From: Cardinalis cardinalis
Lineage: Eukaryota > Chordata > Aves > Passeriformes > Cardinalidae
Reading direction: 5' to 3'
Assembly (NCBI GenBank): GCA_014549065.1
Contig: JACDOX010000023.1
Location: forward strand, 2,855,980-2,919,979
DNA length: 64,000 nt
This document shows, one piece after another, positions 52,137 through 64,000 of this stretch; within the stretch, counting starts at the first letter, position 1, and each line of letters begins with the position of its first letter. Made by a program: the position numbers and the translations under genes. The notes under the pieces are model-generated. The model ran no database searches. It was not told where the DNA came from and was given only the letters and a program-made list of their open reading frames with translations.

Positions 52137-55100
52137 TACAAAAGTAAAGATAAACTATTGTCTGTAGGGGTCTAAGATAATAATCTAAGTAGAAGCTGAA
52201 AACAGGCTTCCTAAACCTAAATAAAACTGGAAATGCAACTTTCATCTGGGAATAATTTGAAAATACAANTCCTGAGAAGAAAATTCTGCAGAGCCAAATA
52301 TTTGCTGCCACTTTTTAAATATGAACAAAGTGAAAGTAAAGTCAAAGATGGCAGAATCAGCTCCCTGGTCAATCATCTTTTATCTTTTCTTTCATCTTAA
52401 ATATGTTGTCTAGTTATCAGCATCAGGTACCTCAATAGTTCAACTTTGTCAGCCTCACAAGCAGCACTGTGCTGGGAACTGCTACACTTCCATCGGGTTG
52501 CATATTCTGGAGTAAGGGAAAGAATCACTTCATCCCATGAGATTTTGGAACTATTCATTGTAACTCAGTTTTGCTGACTGCTATCTGCACAGATATCAAA
52601 ACCACAGTGATTTGAAAGATTTGGAGTAGAAGACTTTAAAAATTGTGTTACAGGAGGATTTTACAGAGGATTCAGTGAATTTAAATAATTTATGATTTCA
52701 TCTGACCATAATTGATGTATCCCAAAGTCATACACATAAAATGTGATGCCCTTTTCCACAACTTTTGTTTTATTAAAATCTCCTTGTATAGTTCACATCA
52801 GTTTTAACTTTCACAAGGCACTCACAGAATAGAATCATCTTCCTTGTGGGCCTGCTAATGGAAATCCCCTCATACAGTTATTAGTCACTGTCTTACAATA
52901 GCTTCTTGTCTTTAAGTACTTTGATGTTGTACATAAGAGCCGTGGATCAATTACATTCATTTTTCCCATTACCAGGCAAATATTTGGACATTTTCTGTAG
53001 AGTTGATTCAAGGCAGAACTAAACCAAAGGAGCTGCATACTGTGCAGACATTTCTAACCTTCAGAAGCTGAAGGTTTTGTGACCTGGGAGAATTAATAGA
53101 TGTTTATTCTAGGAGGGTAAATGGAAAAAGACCATTTCTATTTTAGGGAGATAAATGAAAAGCAGGGAAGATGGGTTTTGTTATGACAAAATCGTTCACA
53201 AGTGGCATGCTGAAATGAGGAAAAGCAGTTATGTATTTATATTACAATCCTTGGGTATGTTTGTCAAGAAAGACTCAAGTGGCAAAATGCATTAGTAATT
53301 GCTATGTTTCCTCACTTGTCAAAACAAGAATTTCCACTGAAATTAGTCTGCTAAGGTTGTCTCCATCGCAGATTCAAAACACATAAACCTTCTGCAGTGA
53401 AAATCCAGAACTTTTTTATTGCCATGTGATTCCTCCCAACAAGGAAAACACATATAGCTATTTCTTCTTGCCTGTTTCAAACAATAGCTGTAAGTCTTCC
53501 ACCACTGTGTCAGAAACACATTTTGAAAATGTTTCACTGGCCAAGATTCTTCTGCAGAACAGAAGAAGGAAGGCGGGCCAGCTGGCATGGCCCGCAGTGG
53601 CAATCTCGAGTGCTTACCATGCTCAGGAACGTTGGGAAGCACAAGCAAACAGGAGGCATTCTCCAAACATGGTGCTGCAGTTACCCCTCAGCTGGTGCTG
53701 CTCCTCTAAACTCACTCAAGTTGGCTACAAACACGGAGGGGAATTTTGACTCAAACAAGGCTTTCATTGAGAAGAGACTAGTGCTCAATTTGGTCATTGA
53801 TTCTTCATTAAACCTTTTTTTCAGCAGACAGCACAGATTCCCTGAAACCGCTTTTTCCATAATCNGTAAAGGAATTTCTGTGCCTGTGGTATAGACAAAC
53901 CCTCTGTTAATTCAGCTGTATTACTGCTGTGGTTCTGGGGATCAGAACATGTCAGCTCTATGGAAGGGCAGCTTGCATGGGCTTCCTCCTCNTCCTTCAG
54001 AGGTCAGGAACTGCCCAATGATGGGAGTAGTGAACCCTGAGAAGTAACTCCATAAGAGGATTCCTTTCCAGAAGGACTTTCTATTTGTCTGTGAAGCAAA
54101 AAGACATTTCTTTTTGTCTAAAGATTAAGGAAAATCAGATGATGAAATTATTGTCAATATTATCTTCTTTAGATAATGATTAGGTAATAGATTTAGAGCT
54201 CTTCAAAGAATGAACATGCAAATGGATAACATACTGGATGTTGGATTATGATTTTTTTCTGATGGGGTTTTAATATTTTTTTAAGTCTTTCTGAAAGAGT
54301 ATGAACTACTTCTTGAGTATTTCCATTTACTGAAAAGACAGGATTCTGACAAAAAACCTTTGAAAAATAGCAACATTTCTATCAGTCTGTAAATTATTTC
54401 ATTAATGTTGTATGGTTGGAATAGAAAATTAGTCCAGTCTGAATCCTGAAAAAAATGAAAAATTACAAACTTATACATGCAATTGTTCTCAAGTTCTTAA
54501 AATCCATTCATAAAACTTGATACAAAATTATCATATCTATCACTCCCAAGAGAATATGCTGTGTCACAAATGTCAAGGTGTTTCAGCAGGAGAAGGTAGA
54601 GTTCAGCACTGTTATCTGCTGTGACTTCCAAGAAAGGCATAAATCATGGTTATCTGAAGGGCTGATGCTGTTCCATTTGTGTAAATTTGAGTCAGGAGAA
54701 ACACCACGGTAATCAATGGACTGTTCAGCTGTACAGATAGCAGGACAAGGGTGGCCCAAACTCATTGTGTTTTGCACATTTTATCTTTCTTTACTCGTTT
54801 TCCTGCCNTCACCTCCTTTTATTTACTCCTTAAAATGAAAGATTGTTAAGAGTTGCAACTGGAAACAGTCTTATCACACGGAAATGCCCTCAAATAATGT
54901 GTCTTTTAGTAGGCATTGTCATGAAACTCCCAACCACAACTTGAACTGAGGACAGAGAAGTTGGTGCCTTATTGCATTAGGCCTATTGTAATTTGTAGCT
55001 TAAAAAGCATTATTGAATTTTCATTTGAAACGGATTTGCAGCATATGCAATTTCAAAAAATAGGATGAAACTTACTGTCTCTTTCCATTTATGGCTGAAG

Positions 55101-56478
55101 CACTTTGTTGGAGGCATTGTCATTCATCAGAATGTCATCTCATGGTTATTAGTTTGCCTGCTGGGTAGAGGCATTTCAGCTAAAAGTGAAAGTACCAATT
55201 GTGCTAACTGCAGTTATATGTTTGCAGTATACTGAATAAAATAGATGTGGTCTGGGACTCAAGTTAAAAGCACAAATTCTGTGGGGTGCTGAGAACATCC
55301 TGCCAGATGCTGTGCAACCTCAGTTCCCATCCAGGGTGACAGAAAGCTAATGTGCCCTGTCTTTTTCAGGGTCAGACCACTGGTGATTAAACAATTCTAG
55401 CAAACATGATCTCATCCTTATTTGTCTGGGACATTATGAAATACAACATGAAGGAAATTCAGATGTGGTAGCAGAATACAAAGCACTAACACACCCAGCA
55501 TGATGCTTGAAATGTGTTCCTTTATAATCCTATATTTCCCAGACAAACACTTGTAAACATTGAAGTAAAACAAAACACATTTCCTTTTCATGAAAAAAAT
55601 GCCTTAAAAACCACAGGATTAACAACACCAGGGAAGGACAATCCCCCAAAGGGCCTAAATCTTGTTTCCAAAACTTGGGCTGAGTTAACTGTGTTCAAGC
55701 TGAATTTCTTCACGATAGCACATGGAAAACATTTAACAAAAAAAAAAAAGTATCACGGTCAAACATACCCTGAATAGATTCTGAAGTGATACCTCATGAT
55801 TTGAACACTTACTGATTACATTCCAATGATGAGGGTGGGAAATGGAACTCACACATACTGGGTCTGGTTTCTGGCTTGGCTGCAGGTTTTCCAGCATACA
55901 CAGGAGCAAATCAGTTTCACTGTGCTCTGTTGTGGTCTCATAGCTAAAGAAAATAGATGATATTCTGCTTTGTTCAAGTCAAAAGGAACACAAATGGGAG
56001 AACTTACCTGCCATTCCTGTCCCTGAAAGCAAAGACCACTAAATATATGCTGAGATGATAAGAAGTGATAGTATTATTTATTTTACACAGTTAAACAAAA
56101 GCATTGTGGAAAAAGCTCACTGCGGTTGTTTGGTTTTGGGGTTTTATTTGGTTTTGGTTTTTTTTCTGAATCACATTATTTTTGAAAATATACTTAAGAT
56201 TCTGACATTATTTAACAGGGTTTTCTATTCAAATGCTGCAAAGAGCTCCTCCTTTTCTCCTGCCCAGGCTGTGTCCCATCATCCAGTCAGAAGAGAAAAA
56301 CTATCACAAAAGTGAGCATCCCTGGAAACGAGGAGAATNATATAGACAAAATGCCTGGTTCATAGGGTGAAAGCATAAGGAATGTAACACAGGCCCAGGC
56401 CAATGTCTCTTNGATGGTGTTTTATCTTTGGCAGCAGATTCAATTAAGGCAGGATTCATCCTATATCCTTCTGAAAGT

Positions 56479-56520
56479 CTGNCCTTCAGCTGTGCCCTTC
56501 TGAGAGCTGTGCCCTTCAGC
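56479..56520. repeat. Imperfect duplication of GCTGTGCCCTTC
   Basis: The motif GCTGTGCCCTTC occurs twice, flanked by CCTTCAGC on both sides. This is a short imperfect tandem duplication. Confidence 0.6.
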
Positions 56521-58368
56521 TACTTCCCGTCTTCCAGCATTTAGCTACGTAAGAACTTTCTGAGCTAGAGGTAGCATGTAAATCACCCATACAAAGCATC
56601 TTATATTCATGAATTTGCCTAATCCAATAATTTCAGAGTGATAATAATTACCTGTTTGTTCTTCACAGCATTCATCCTACAGTAAGAATGAATAAATGAT
56701 GTGCTGAACAAAAAATCTCTTGCTTTTCCTATATTTTCCTGTTGTGTAGAAACATGGTCCTTAGCTCCTGTACTACTGCAAAAATTTCATATCATCGTAA
56801 TTTCAGTCACCACCTTTGCAAATGGAANGGCATTATTTTTTTAGACTCCTTCACAAAAAACTCCTCTGATTGTTCTTGTTCCCCTTATCTATACTTTTCA
56901 TGTTTTCCTGATACTGGTGCTCCTTTCATCCATCACAATCACAGGTGATTGTCTGACAAATTCATATTTGAACTGTTTCTAATCTCCTGTGTGAATACAG
57001 CCAATTGTTACTGATCTGTTTTGCTACTGATTTACTCTAGAGTCTCTGACACTCCAAAAAGAGAGTTAGCACAGACTCATTTGTTGTAAAGAATGACCCC
57101 AGTGTGAAAGACTCCCACCTCATTTACAGTGCAAATAATTCATTTGGCTGTTCTATAATGTCTTTATCTTCCCTTACTGCTTCTTCTCATCCTGCTAGCT
57201 GTCCAACCATACTGCTTCTGATGTAGATACTCTTAGCTCCCATTACTTCTGCAAGTTGCTTTCACTAATATTTTAGCTAGATTTGCTGTGGTTTAACATT
57301 TATTTTGATGGGGATTATACTCTTCCTTTGTTTTCTTTCTTTGGACGCCACATCCACATTTTGGAAGATGTGTTGTCATTTTGAATAGTGTCTGTTACAC
57401 TGCTCTTTAACTCTGCCAGCTGCTTCGGGATGTGCTCATTCAGAGTCCATTTTTATTGATGCCATCAATGACTAGCACACATTTACTCTTTTAAAAGCAT
57501 GCATGCCACTTGCAAATATTTAATTCTTTTAACTACTATTTCCACACCTGCCTCAAAGAGTTTTGTCACTTTTATACAATTCCCCAACTATTTATCTCAA
57601 ATATTTTGNTGATGACTTAAATGTCACAACAAACCCAAGTCTCTGAATTGCTTTTTAAGTGTTTACTAAGGATAGAAATCATACAACAAAGCAAAATAAT
57701 AAAAGGTAAGTTGTCATGAAAAGCTTTCTCCATTTGATTCACATATTAATGTGAGATTAATGCTCCATTAGTGTTTGTTTCATAAATTTGCACATGTCTA
57801 CGTTAACATCATCCATGGCATCGTGGGAGGGAAGCAAGGGAGGAGAGGTGGGGAGGCAAATTTATCCTAAAGGTACTACACTGAATTCTTTGTTGTCTAC
57901 AAAATGCTTTAAAATTATCTTTGCCAAAACCTCAAAGTGTAGTTAGATCCTGATGCATGGCTTAATGGAAACATCAGTTTGGTTGCAAATATTTCAGTGT
58001 GGTAAAAATCATTCCTTCAGCAAATCTATATGTGAAGACTACAAATTAAGCCACAATGGGTCCTAACTACAGCTTCAGAACTTCGGGCAGAGTCTTAGGA
58101 AAACCTCAGAGTTTTTGTGCTNTCTCTCTTAGCAAAGTATACAAGAATCTTCTTAAAGTAATAAATGGAAAAGGAGTCATGTTCACCTGAAACTTGGGAC
58201 TTGCTACGTGGTTAATTACCTCATTCTACCTTTCACAGGAGTATGACCATGTTTGTGCCATACTAAATTTCTTTAATATCTGTAAATGTAAATAAGTATT
58301 TATTAAACTATAAATTCCCTCTATATTTTGATCTGCTTTAAATAATGAGTAAATATATTTCTCCTTTT

Positions 58369-58410
58369 AGAAGTCTTGTTACAAGTTGGAGAAGTCTTGT
58401 TACAAACAGG
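58369..58410. repeat. 21-bp tandem duplication
   Basis: Two adjacent 21-bp copies begin AGAAGTCTTGTTACAA; their first 16 bases and the last two are identical and they differ in between (GTT against ACA). It is a small recent duplication without context. Confidence 0.85.
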
Positions 58411-60161
58411 AGAATTTATGCAGATAACATACTCTATCCATGTTATATGTATAAGTTTACGCAAGTGTATAAATATACATTTTTAAGCTTGCTCATATAC
58501 TGATGCCTAATGGTGAAAAACAGATGCTTTTTTTAATTTTTAAGAGCATAAAATTCCTGCCAATGGGAAAGAAGAGCTGAATTTATTTTTTATTTTCCAC
58601 ATTGATACTTTGAATCCTGTAAGAAAGCCAGTCATTTTTTAAAAACAGAAGAAATAAGCCAGAAAAACTGGAAAACTGGAAGACTGGAAAAACAGATGTC
58701 ATTGTAAATGACAAATAAGAATACAATTCTGTTTTTAACAAGTCTCTTCAGAAATTTTCCAATCTGATGTGATTTTCTTTTCATATGGTAGCTTGAATAG
58801 GGTGTAAGAATAGCTTAGAAGTAAATCTCACAATTCAAATACTGTATTATAGATTAAATNATTTTATTTTAAATTTAATTTAAGTGTTAGTGGGTTTTTT
58901 GAGTTTTTTAATTAAAACATTGGAAAATACATGCATAAAGGAGAACTTTAACCAAACGTTTTGTAATAAGCCTGCTCAGAGTTGTGAACTCTGGGAAGCC
59001 AAGTGCATAGCCCACAGCAGCTGACCCAGAAATCACTGCTCCGAAATGATCCCGGGAGAGCTGATGCTATTTGTCAGTGATAGAAGCGTTTGGTGTGATC
59101 AAAAATTGCTTTAAACCATTTGGTCTATTTCTGTTTTTGCTTCTCACAATAATATTGAACCAACTTGTGGTTACTACAGAATGAGTCCAAAGCAATGANA
59201 GAGCAGAGGCAGACAGACCTGTGTGCTTAGCCAGAGCCACGCTTTGTCATTTTATCATACAGATCATGTCAGCTGGCAGCAGCATGAGTAATCTAAGCTT
59301 CAAACAACATCATTCTGCAGATAAATCAATGAACACAGACAGAAACAAGCTAAGTCTATTTTAGACAGCCTAATGATCAGCAGTTTTTTCTAANAGCTTG
59401 TCAGACTTCAACCTGTCAAGCCTGAAGATTTAGGGACACTGATTCACTGGAGATTTCCTGATTGCATTCCTGCTGGGCTATCTATGAATCACAATAGGAG
59501 ACTCCTAGGAAAAGGGGAGAAAATGGATGGCCTTCAGGCCCTCATGAGGCACAGGTTATTGTCATGCCTTAACTAAATCCTAATTACTCTGATTAACAAT
59601 GCAAGCCTGTCACTGCTCATGCATAATAGTGGAAAAGTTTGCAGTAATGACGATGAAATTCTGCCACTTCTGCTCAGGCCCCCACACGTGCCTTGCTGGG
59701 GCTTTGTGGGCCCTGCGTGCCATTCGCCCAGCTGCTGTTTCCAAAATAACAGCGTTGCCAGGGTGAGCTCCATTTGCAATGCAGACCAGACCTGAGCGCA
59801 CTTGGTGAGATCAACTGGCTCACAACATGGGCTGCAGGATTTAAAACATTTTGNGAAGTTACTGGCTCTGCAGATCAGATTTCTTGCTGCTTCTTGCTGC
59901 TGTATTAATTTTCCCATTAAAATCAAAGGCCTATGGTAGGTTACCATTCAAATTTAATGTTATCTTTTCATAAATATTGTCAATACCCTATCTGTCTCAA
60001 AGCTTTGTCACTGCTTAACTGTTAAGTATCTCTGAAGTATAATGGAAATAATATTTAGGCAGGTGTCTGCAACAGCATATACACATCTACTTGGAAGGAA
60101 ATAGCCAACAGTTTAGNGAGAGGTATAGCACTGCTTTCATTTCAGAGGAAAAAAGAAGAGG

Positions 60162-60211
60162 AGAAATAGTCTCTCCTTTTTCTTTTAGAAAAGAGGAGAG
60201 ACTTTATTTCT
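60162..60211. repeat. 50-nt imperfect hairpin
   Basis: AGAAAT plus AGTCTCTCC on the left pairs with GGAGAGACT and ATTTCT on the right, with a two-base bulge between the two stem parts. Further T-A pairs extend the stem toward a small loop. The outer 15 pairs are perfect. The sequence is purine-rich on one arm and pyrimidine-rich on the other. It could be chance in a GA/CT-rich patch, a collapsed inverted duplication or a small hairpin RNA. Confidence 0.75.
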
Positions 60212-61126
60212 AGAGAAAAAAGTGTATTTTGAGATGCACACTCTATATTGCAGTTACCTATGGAGCTTTGGCAGCCCCAGAACCTTTGCCCTCTCAGCTT
60301 CTATTAGCTCTGCAATCTGATCCTGCCAGCACCAAAACCGACTGCAGCTNGCAGAATTAGCCTGTGCTGACTCCATGCTGACACACAGCATTTCCTACCC
60401 TCACCTCCACACCCACGTTCATTAAACACTTGCAAAGTATTGGAGTGCTCAGCAATGAAGCCTATAAAATNAAATACTCAGTTATGCTTCAGTAGGAAAA
60501 TTAGGGCATAATAAAACTCTAAACTTCTTGTTTCCCTGTTTTAAAGGATTCCTGGAAAATTCTGTGTTCTGCTTTGCCACATTCCTCAGCAGAGCCCACA
60601 ACTCTGAAGGAGAGTTTTGTCTTGGAAGAGCAGAAAATGCTGCTACTTCTTTTGTGGATGTGTTCAGGGTCTTCTGCTNCACAGCCAGCGCATCTCTTGG
60701 GCCTCTGAGATTTGGACTTTACCATGTGATCAACGGAAAAGGAAAGGACATTTTATTCTCCCTGTTTAAAGCAAAATTTCAAAGTGAAGTATGGGAAAAA
60801 AGCCCCATGGTAACGATCTGCTTTGAAATGACAGAGCTGTTTCCCTGTCAGAAGCAGCATGCTGATTTCACTAAACTTTCTCTGGAAGCTCCCTGGGCAG
60901 CCTGGCCAGCTGGCAGCCCTTTGCCCCTCCCTGATAGCTGATGCCCTTGGCACTGGGTGCCCAGCTCCAAGCAGCGCTGCCCAGCAGCTACAGGGACCCA
61001 CAGAGTGTCTCCTTGGGACAGGTATTGGGAAAAGTTGATGTTTCATTCCAGGGCAAACAAAATGAAATGTTGACAACCTGGAATTTCCCAGAAAACAGAT
61101 GTTTCCTTTTCTGGCCAGCTCAACCN

Positions 61127-61162
61127 ACACACACACACACACACACACNCACACNTACACAC
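61127..61162. repeat. CA dinucleotide microsatellite
   Basis: About 36 bp of AC repeat, broken by two N bases and a T, with another N just before it. Ambiguous bases here probably reflect length differences between alleles or reads. Confidence 0.92.
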
Positions 61163-63098
61163 TTGCAGAATTATTAACTGCTATGTAATTACTCCAGACT
61201 GTATGCCCACTTCCACTGTGTGGTGTGGAGGGAATCCAGCCTTCTAATTCCCATGTCAGAGCAGCCACCAGAGAGCCACAGAGACTGGNAAAGGGTTAGG
61301 TGCCATAACTCCTTCATGGAGCAACACGGAGCTTTGTGCCAGGTCACAGTGTGGAGCATCTGCTGTGAAGGAAGGAGAGCACTGACGTGCCTGAGCAGCC
61401 CACAGAGAGCCACAGCCCGTGGCTGACAGAACAAAGTACAGGAAAGGCATCACTGTTTGGATCAGCAGTGGCTCCATCCCCTGGGAGCCCTCTTTTTCTC
61501 TTTTTTTTTTCACAGGAGCGGTTGCAAAGTGCCAAAAGCTATCGGGAAGCCTGCATTACATCAGCAAGCTGAGTGTACTGACCTTCCGAGCCAGCCCACA
61601 GGGAAGAACGACAGGAGGGAGATTGCAGGGGAAGATAGGACTACTTAAGTAGCAATTCATTGTGAACCACTTCTCTAAGCTGTTGATAGAAGCATCAAGT
61701 GTGAGAGAGGAAGGGGACTTATCTTCTTGCCCAAGCAGAACCCTAATGACTCCATAATGACTGCTAAATAATGTTGCCAATAATCTCCATTTAATTATAC
61801 AGCTCCAACAAGTCCTAAAAAGGAAAGAAAACACAAAAGGCGTCTGCAGTCCTAACAAACCCAGCAGCTCCTTAGCCTAGTTCTGTAAAATGCATGTCGT
61901 AGGAGTTANCTCCTGGAAGAGAATTGCCATCCTTCATCTCATCTGAAATAGTCACTCACGGGAAATAAATTTGCTCAGCTCTTGACACAGCCATCAATAA
62001 ACTCTGTCTGTTTCTCTCTGGCTTGTGAGCATCCAGGTAGGATGTCCTCAAGACAGAAATATATGTTATTTCACAAATCTCCTTTGCAAGGCTCTTCAGA
62101 AGCATTTTATCTTTGACCAGAGGGCACTACAAAAGCAGGGTGTTTAATGAACACAGCACCACTTCATGCGAAAATTTGAGGAATATTTTTCAGACAGATG
62201 CCTATTGTAAGAGCTGTTGACTTTCACAATTGGCTTTTTAAAAGCCTAAAATTATGAATTCCCTCTTTATCATCGTAAATTTTTTTACAGATGCTGAAAG
62301 TCTGAAAATAGGCCACTCTTGGAAATAACAACTTAATAGTATACTGTGTGTACAACAGGCTAAGGAGAATATTTAAGCACAAAATTCTATTTTTGGCTTA
62401 ATATTCTAAAGCTTTCCTAATGCTCATTTCACTAAAATATTTCTTCAGGCACAGCCCAGATTCTGGCCAATACAAACACTGTTTTCATCTGGAATATTCA
62501 GCAAGATAATTGATAAAAAACATGGCATAATAGGTGAAGGATCTGTCATTTGACTTCCACCACCAGCTCAGGAGACTTACTGTTATTATAAATAATACAA
62601 ATTAAGAAAACACAAAGAACCAGGTTTCTAGTTACAGTGTAGAAAGAGTGCCAAATTCTGGATTTGGGGATTCAATTACAATGTGCAAGCCAGCGAAGCA
62701 GGAATGAAGAGCACCTCCAGAACTATATTTTTATGAAAACATAGTGTGAGTTCATCCACCAACTAGTGCACATTTAATTTTAGCCACATGTGTTAAATAA
62801 GCTGCCCTTAAAGCTCCAGCTGATGAACTGTGTTGGTTGCTCATTTTGGTGAGTTTGCAGACCATCACCTGTCCTACCTCCCATTTATCTGTATAGAGCA
62901 GAAGAAGTGTAGGTGGGGAAATTCACAAACCAAATTTGAGATTACCTTAAATGAGATGGGAATTATCTTATTAAAGGAAGGAGAGGTTATGTTAAGTAGC
63001 AGTCAAAAAACTGCTCTGTCTTAGCTTCATATAAATCTGAGAGTAGGCACTGATTCCAAAGTGGGAGAGATGTGGTTCAGGGAGCAGCCCTTCTCCCT

Positions 63099-63133
63099 TT
63101 CCTGTGCTTCCATGGCCATGGAAAGCACAGGAA
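63099..63133. repeat. 35-bp near-perfect palindrome
   Basis: TTCCTGTGCTTCCATGG is followed at once by its reverse complement, with a single extra A in the right arm (CCATGGAAAGCACAGGAA). There is no spacer. A second small inverted repeat, CCTTCC-TTT-GGAAGG, lies at 63141-63155. Such sequence can form a cruciform; no gene or site-specific system is evident nearby. Confidence 0.85.
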
Positions 63134-64000
63134 TAATCACCCTTCCTTTGGAAGGGAAGAAGCACAGGCAGACACTGCACCTGATTGTAACATGAACCTG
63201 AGCTTTACACAAGCTCTACAGTACAAGAGGCACAGCCACATCTACTCATCTCACTGCAAATACCACAGAAATCCGAGCAGGTCACAGCTGATGGCGAACT
63301 TGAGCAGCGTGGAACAGCCTCCCTGGATCTCTGACTGAGGTCTCCAGGAAAAGGGCAGGCACAGGCTCCTTCCCAGCACCCAGGGGCTTCATCTCCCTGT
63401 GCAATAGAGACTGAGAAGAAAAACAAAAGCAAACAGAAGGAGATGCCAAGGGAACAAGCTGAGTTCAGAGCAGAATACAAGTCCCAGAAGGTGATGGGAA
63501 ATAAGGAAAGGCTCTGTATTCCTCTAGTGGAAAATATTAGAGCATGAGCACAGTCTGGAGTGCCCTTATTAGACAAGCAGCAGCCACTTCTCTTCTTCTA
63601 ACCTCATTTTTTTCCATTAAAAAATAAAAATTAAAAAAAAAAAATTGGCCAGTTGATGTGATTCAGCTCCTGAACTGGCTTTTCTAGAGGTAACGCTTCC
63701 TGTCTGAGGTACTGTTTCTGGCTCACTGGATTTCCTGGCTGAAATTTTCAGTCACCTAGGGAACCTGTGTGTTCACACATGTACCATGAATTTAAGCAGG
63801 AAATGTCATCTGAACCCCATGAGCAGATGTGAAATATTCTGGGATGTTGTTTTTGGTGGGTTTTTTTATTCCTCTCTTTTCACATACTCTAAATTTGCTG
63901 CATCTTCTATCAGTCTTTTTGCTTCTTTGTTCTTTCTTCTCATAGTTTCTCTTTCCACTAAGACTCCTCACATTTCACTCCCTACTGATTCATATTTCTC

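Larger units (their letters stand above)
46379..60161. other. Gene-free stretch
   Basis: About 13.8 kb of AT-rich sequence. It holds the duplications at 52073-52136 and 58369-58410, several poly(A)/poly(T) runs and a short AAT run near 47290. A GC-richer patch at 48050-48210 has no exon structure. No gene or RNA is supported. Confidence 0.4.
60212..64000. other. Gene-free stretch, locally GC-richer
   Basis: Many overlapping frames occur on both strands between 60.5 and 61.9 kb because this patch is richer in GC and stops are rarer. None has a recognisable motif or splice structure. The CA repeat and the palindrome are listed separately. An A-rich run lies at 63618-63646. Confidence 0.4.

Noticed and set aside
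60753..61268. Longest open frame in the window (171 codons, minus strand)
   Set aside because: It runs through the CA microsatellite and a GC-richer patch, contains several N bases, and shows no motif. Stop-poor composition explains it.
1..64000. tRNA, rRNA or other structured RNA genes
   Set aside because: A few TTCAAATCC-like strings occur (for example near 22610 and 51095), but none has the matching D arm, anticodon arm and acceptor stem.

Overview
The window looks like ordinary, gene-poor nuclear DNA from a vertebrate, probably a bird. It is AT-rich and strongly CpG-depleted. All reading frames are short, and there are no operons, ribosome-binding sites or other bacterial features. Only one recognisable transposable element was found in 64 kb, and I saw no SINE or LINE families of mammalian type. 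That low repeat load is what suggests a bird; this is inference. Single N bases are scattered roughly every few hundred bases, which looks like ambiguous or heterozygous positions in a consensus.

Layout. (1) 2.0-6.7 kb, minus strand: a candidate 3' end of a spliced protein-coding gene. The best part is a 258-nt exon (3345-3602) with a textbook branch point, acceptor and donor. Three weaker exons (6610-6659, 2490-2523, 2033-2144) can be joined to it in compatible phase and end at a stop codon. I do not recognise the protein. (2) 8.29-8.36 kb: a long pure TAA microsatellite. (3) 25,687-26,581: an 895-bp solo retroviral LTR on the plus strand, with TG...CA ends, a perfect 5-bp target duplication (ATAAG), a TATA box and a polyadenylation signal. 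It is CpG-rich and holds an exceptional cluster of N bases. (4) 35,525-35,629, minus strand: a decayed C2H2 zinc-finger unit with two stop codons inside the finger. (5) The rest is intergenic or intronic DNA with microsatellites, short tandem duplications and a few hairpins or palindromes.

No tRNA, rRNA, CRISPR array or intact gene was found. The strongest result is the solo LTR, because both ends and the target duplication can be read directly. The zinc-finger relic is next. The candidate spliced gene is the most interesting point that still needs testing. I saw no clear new biological system.
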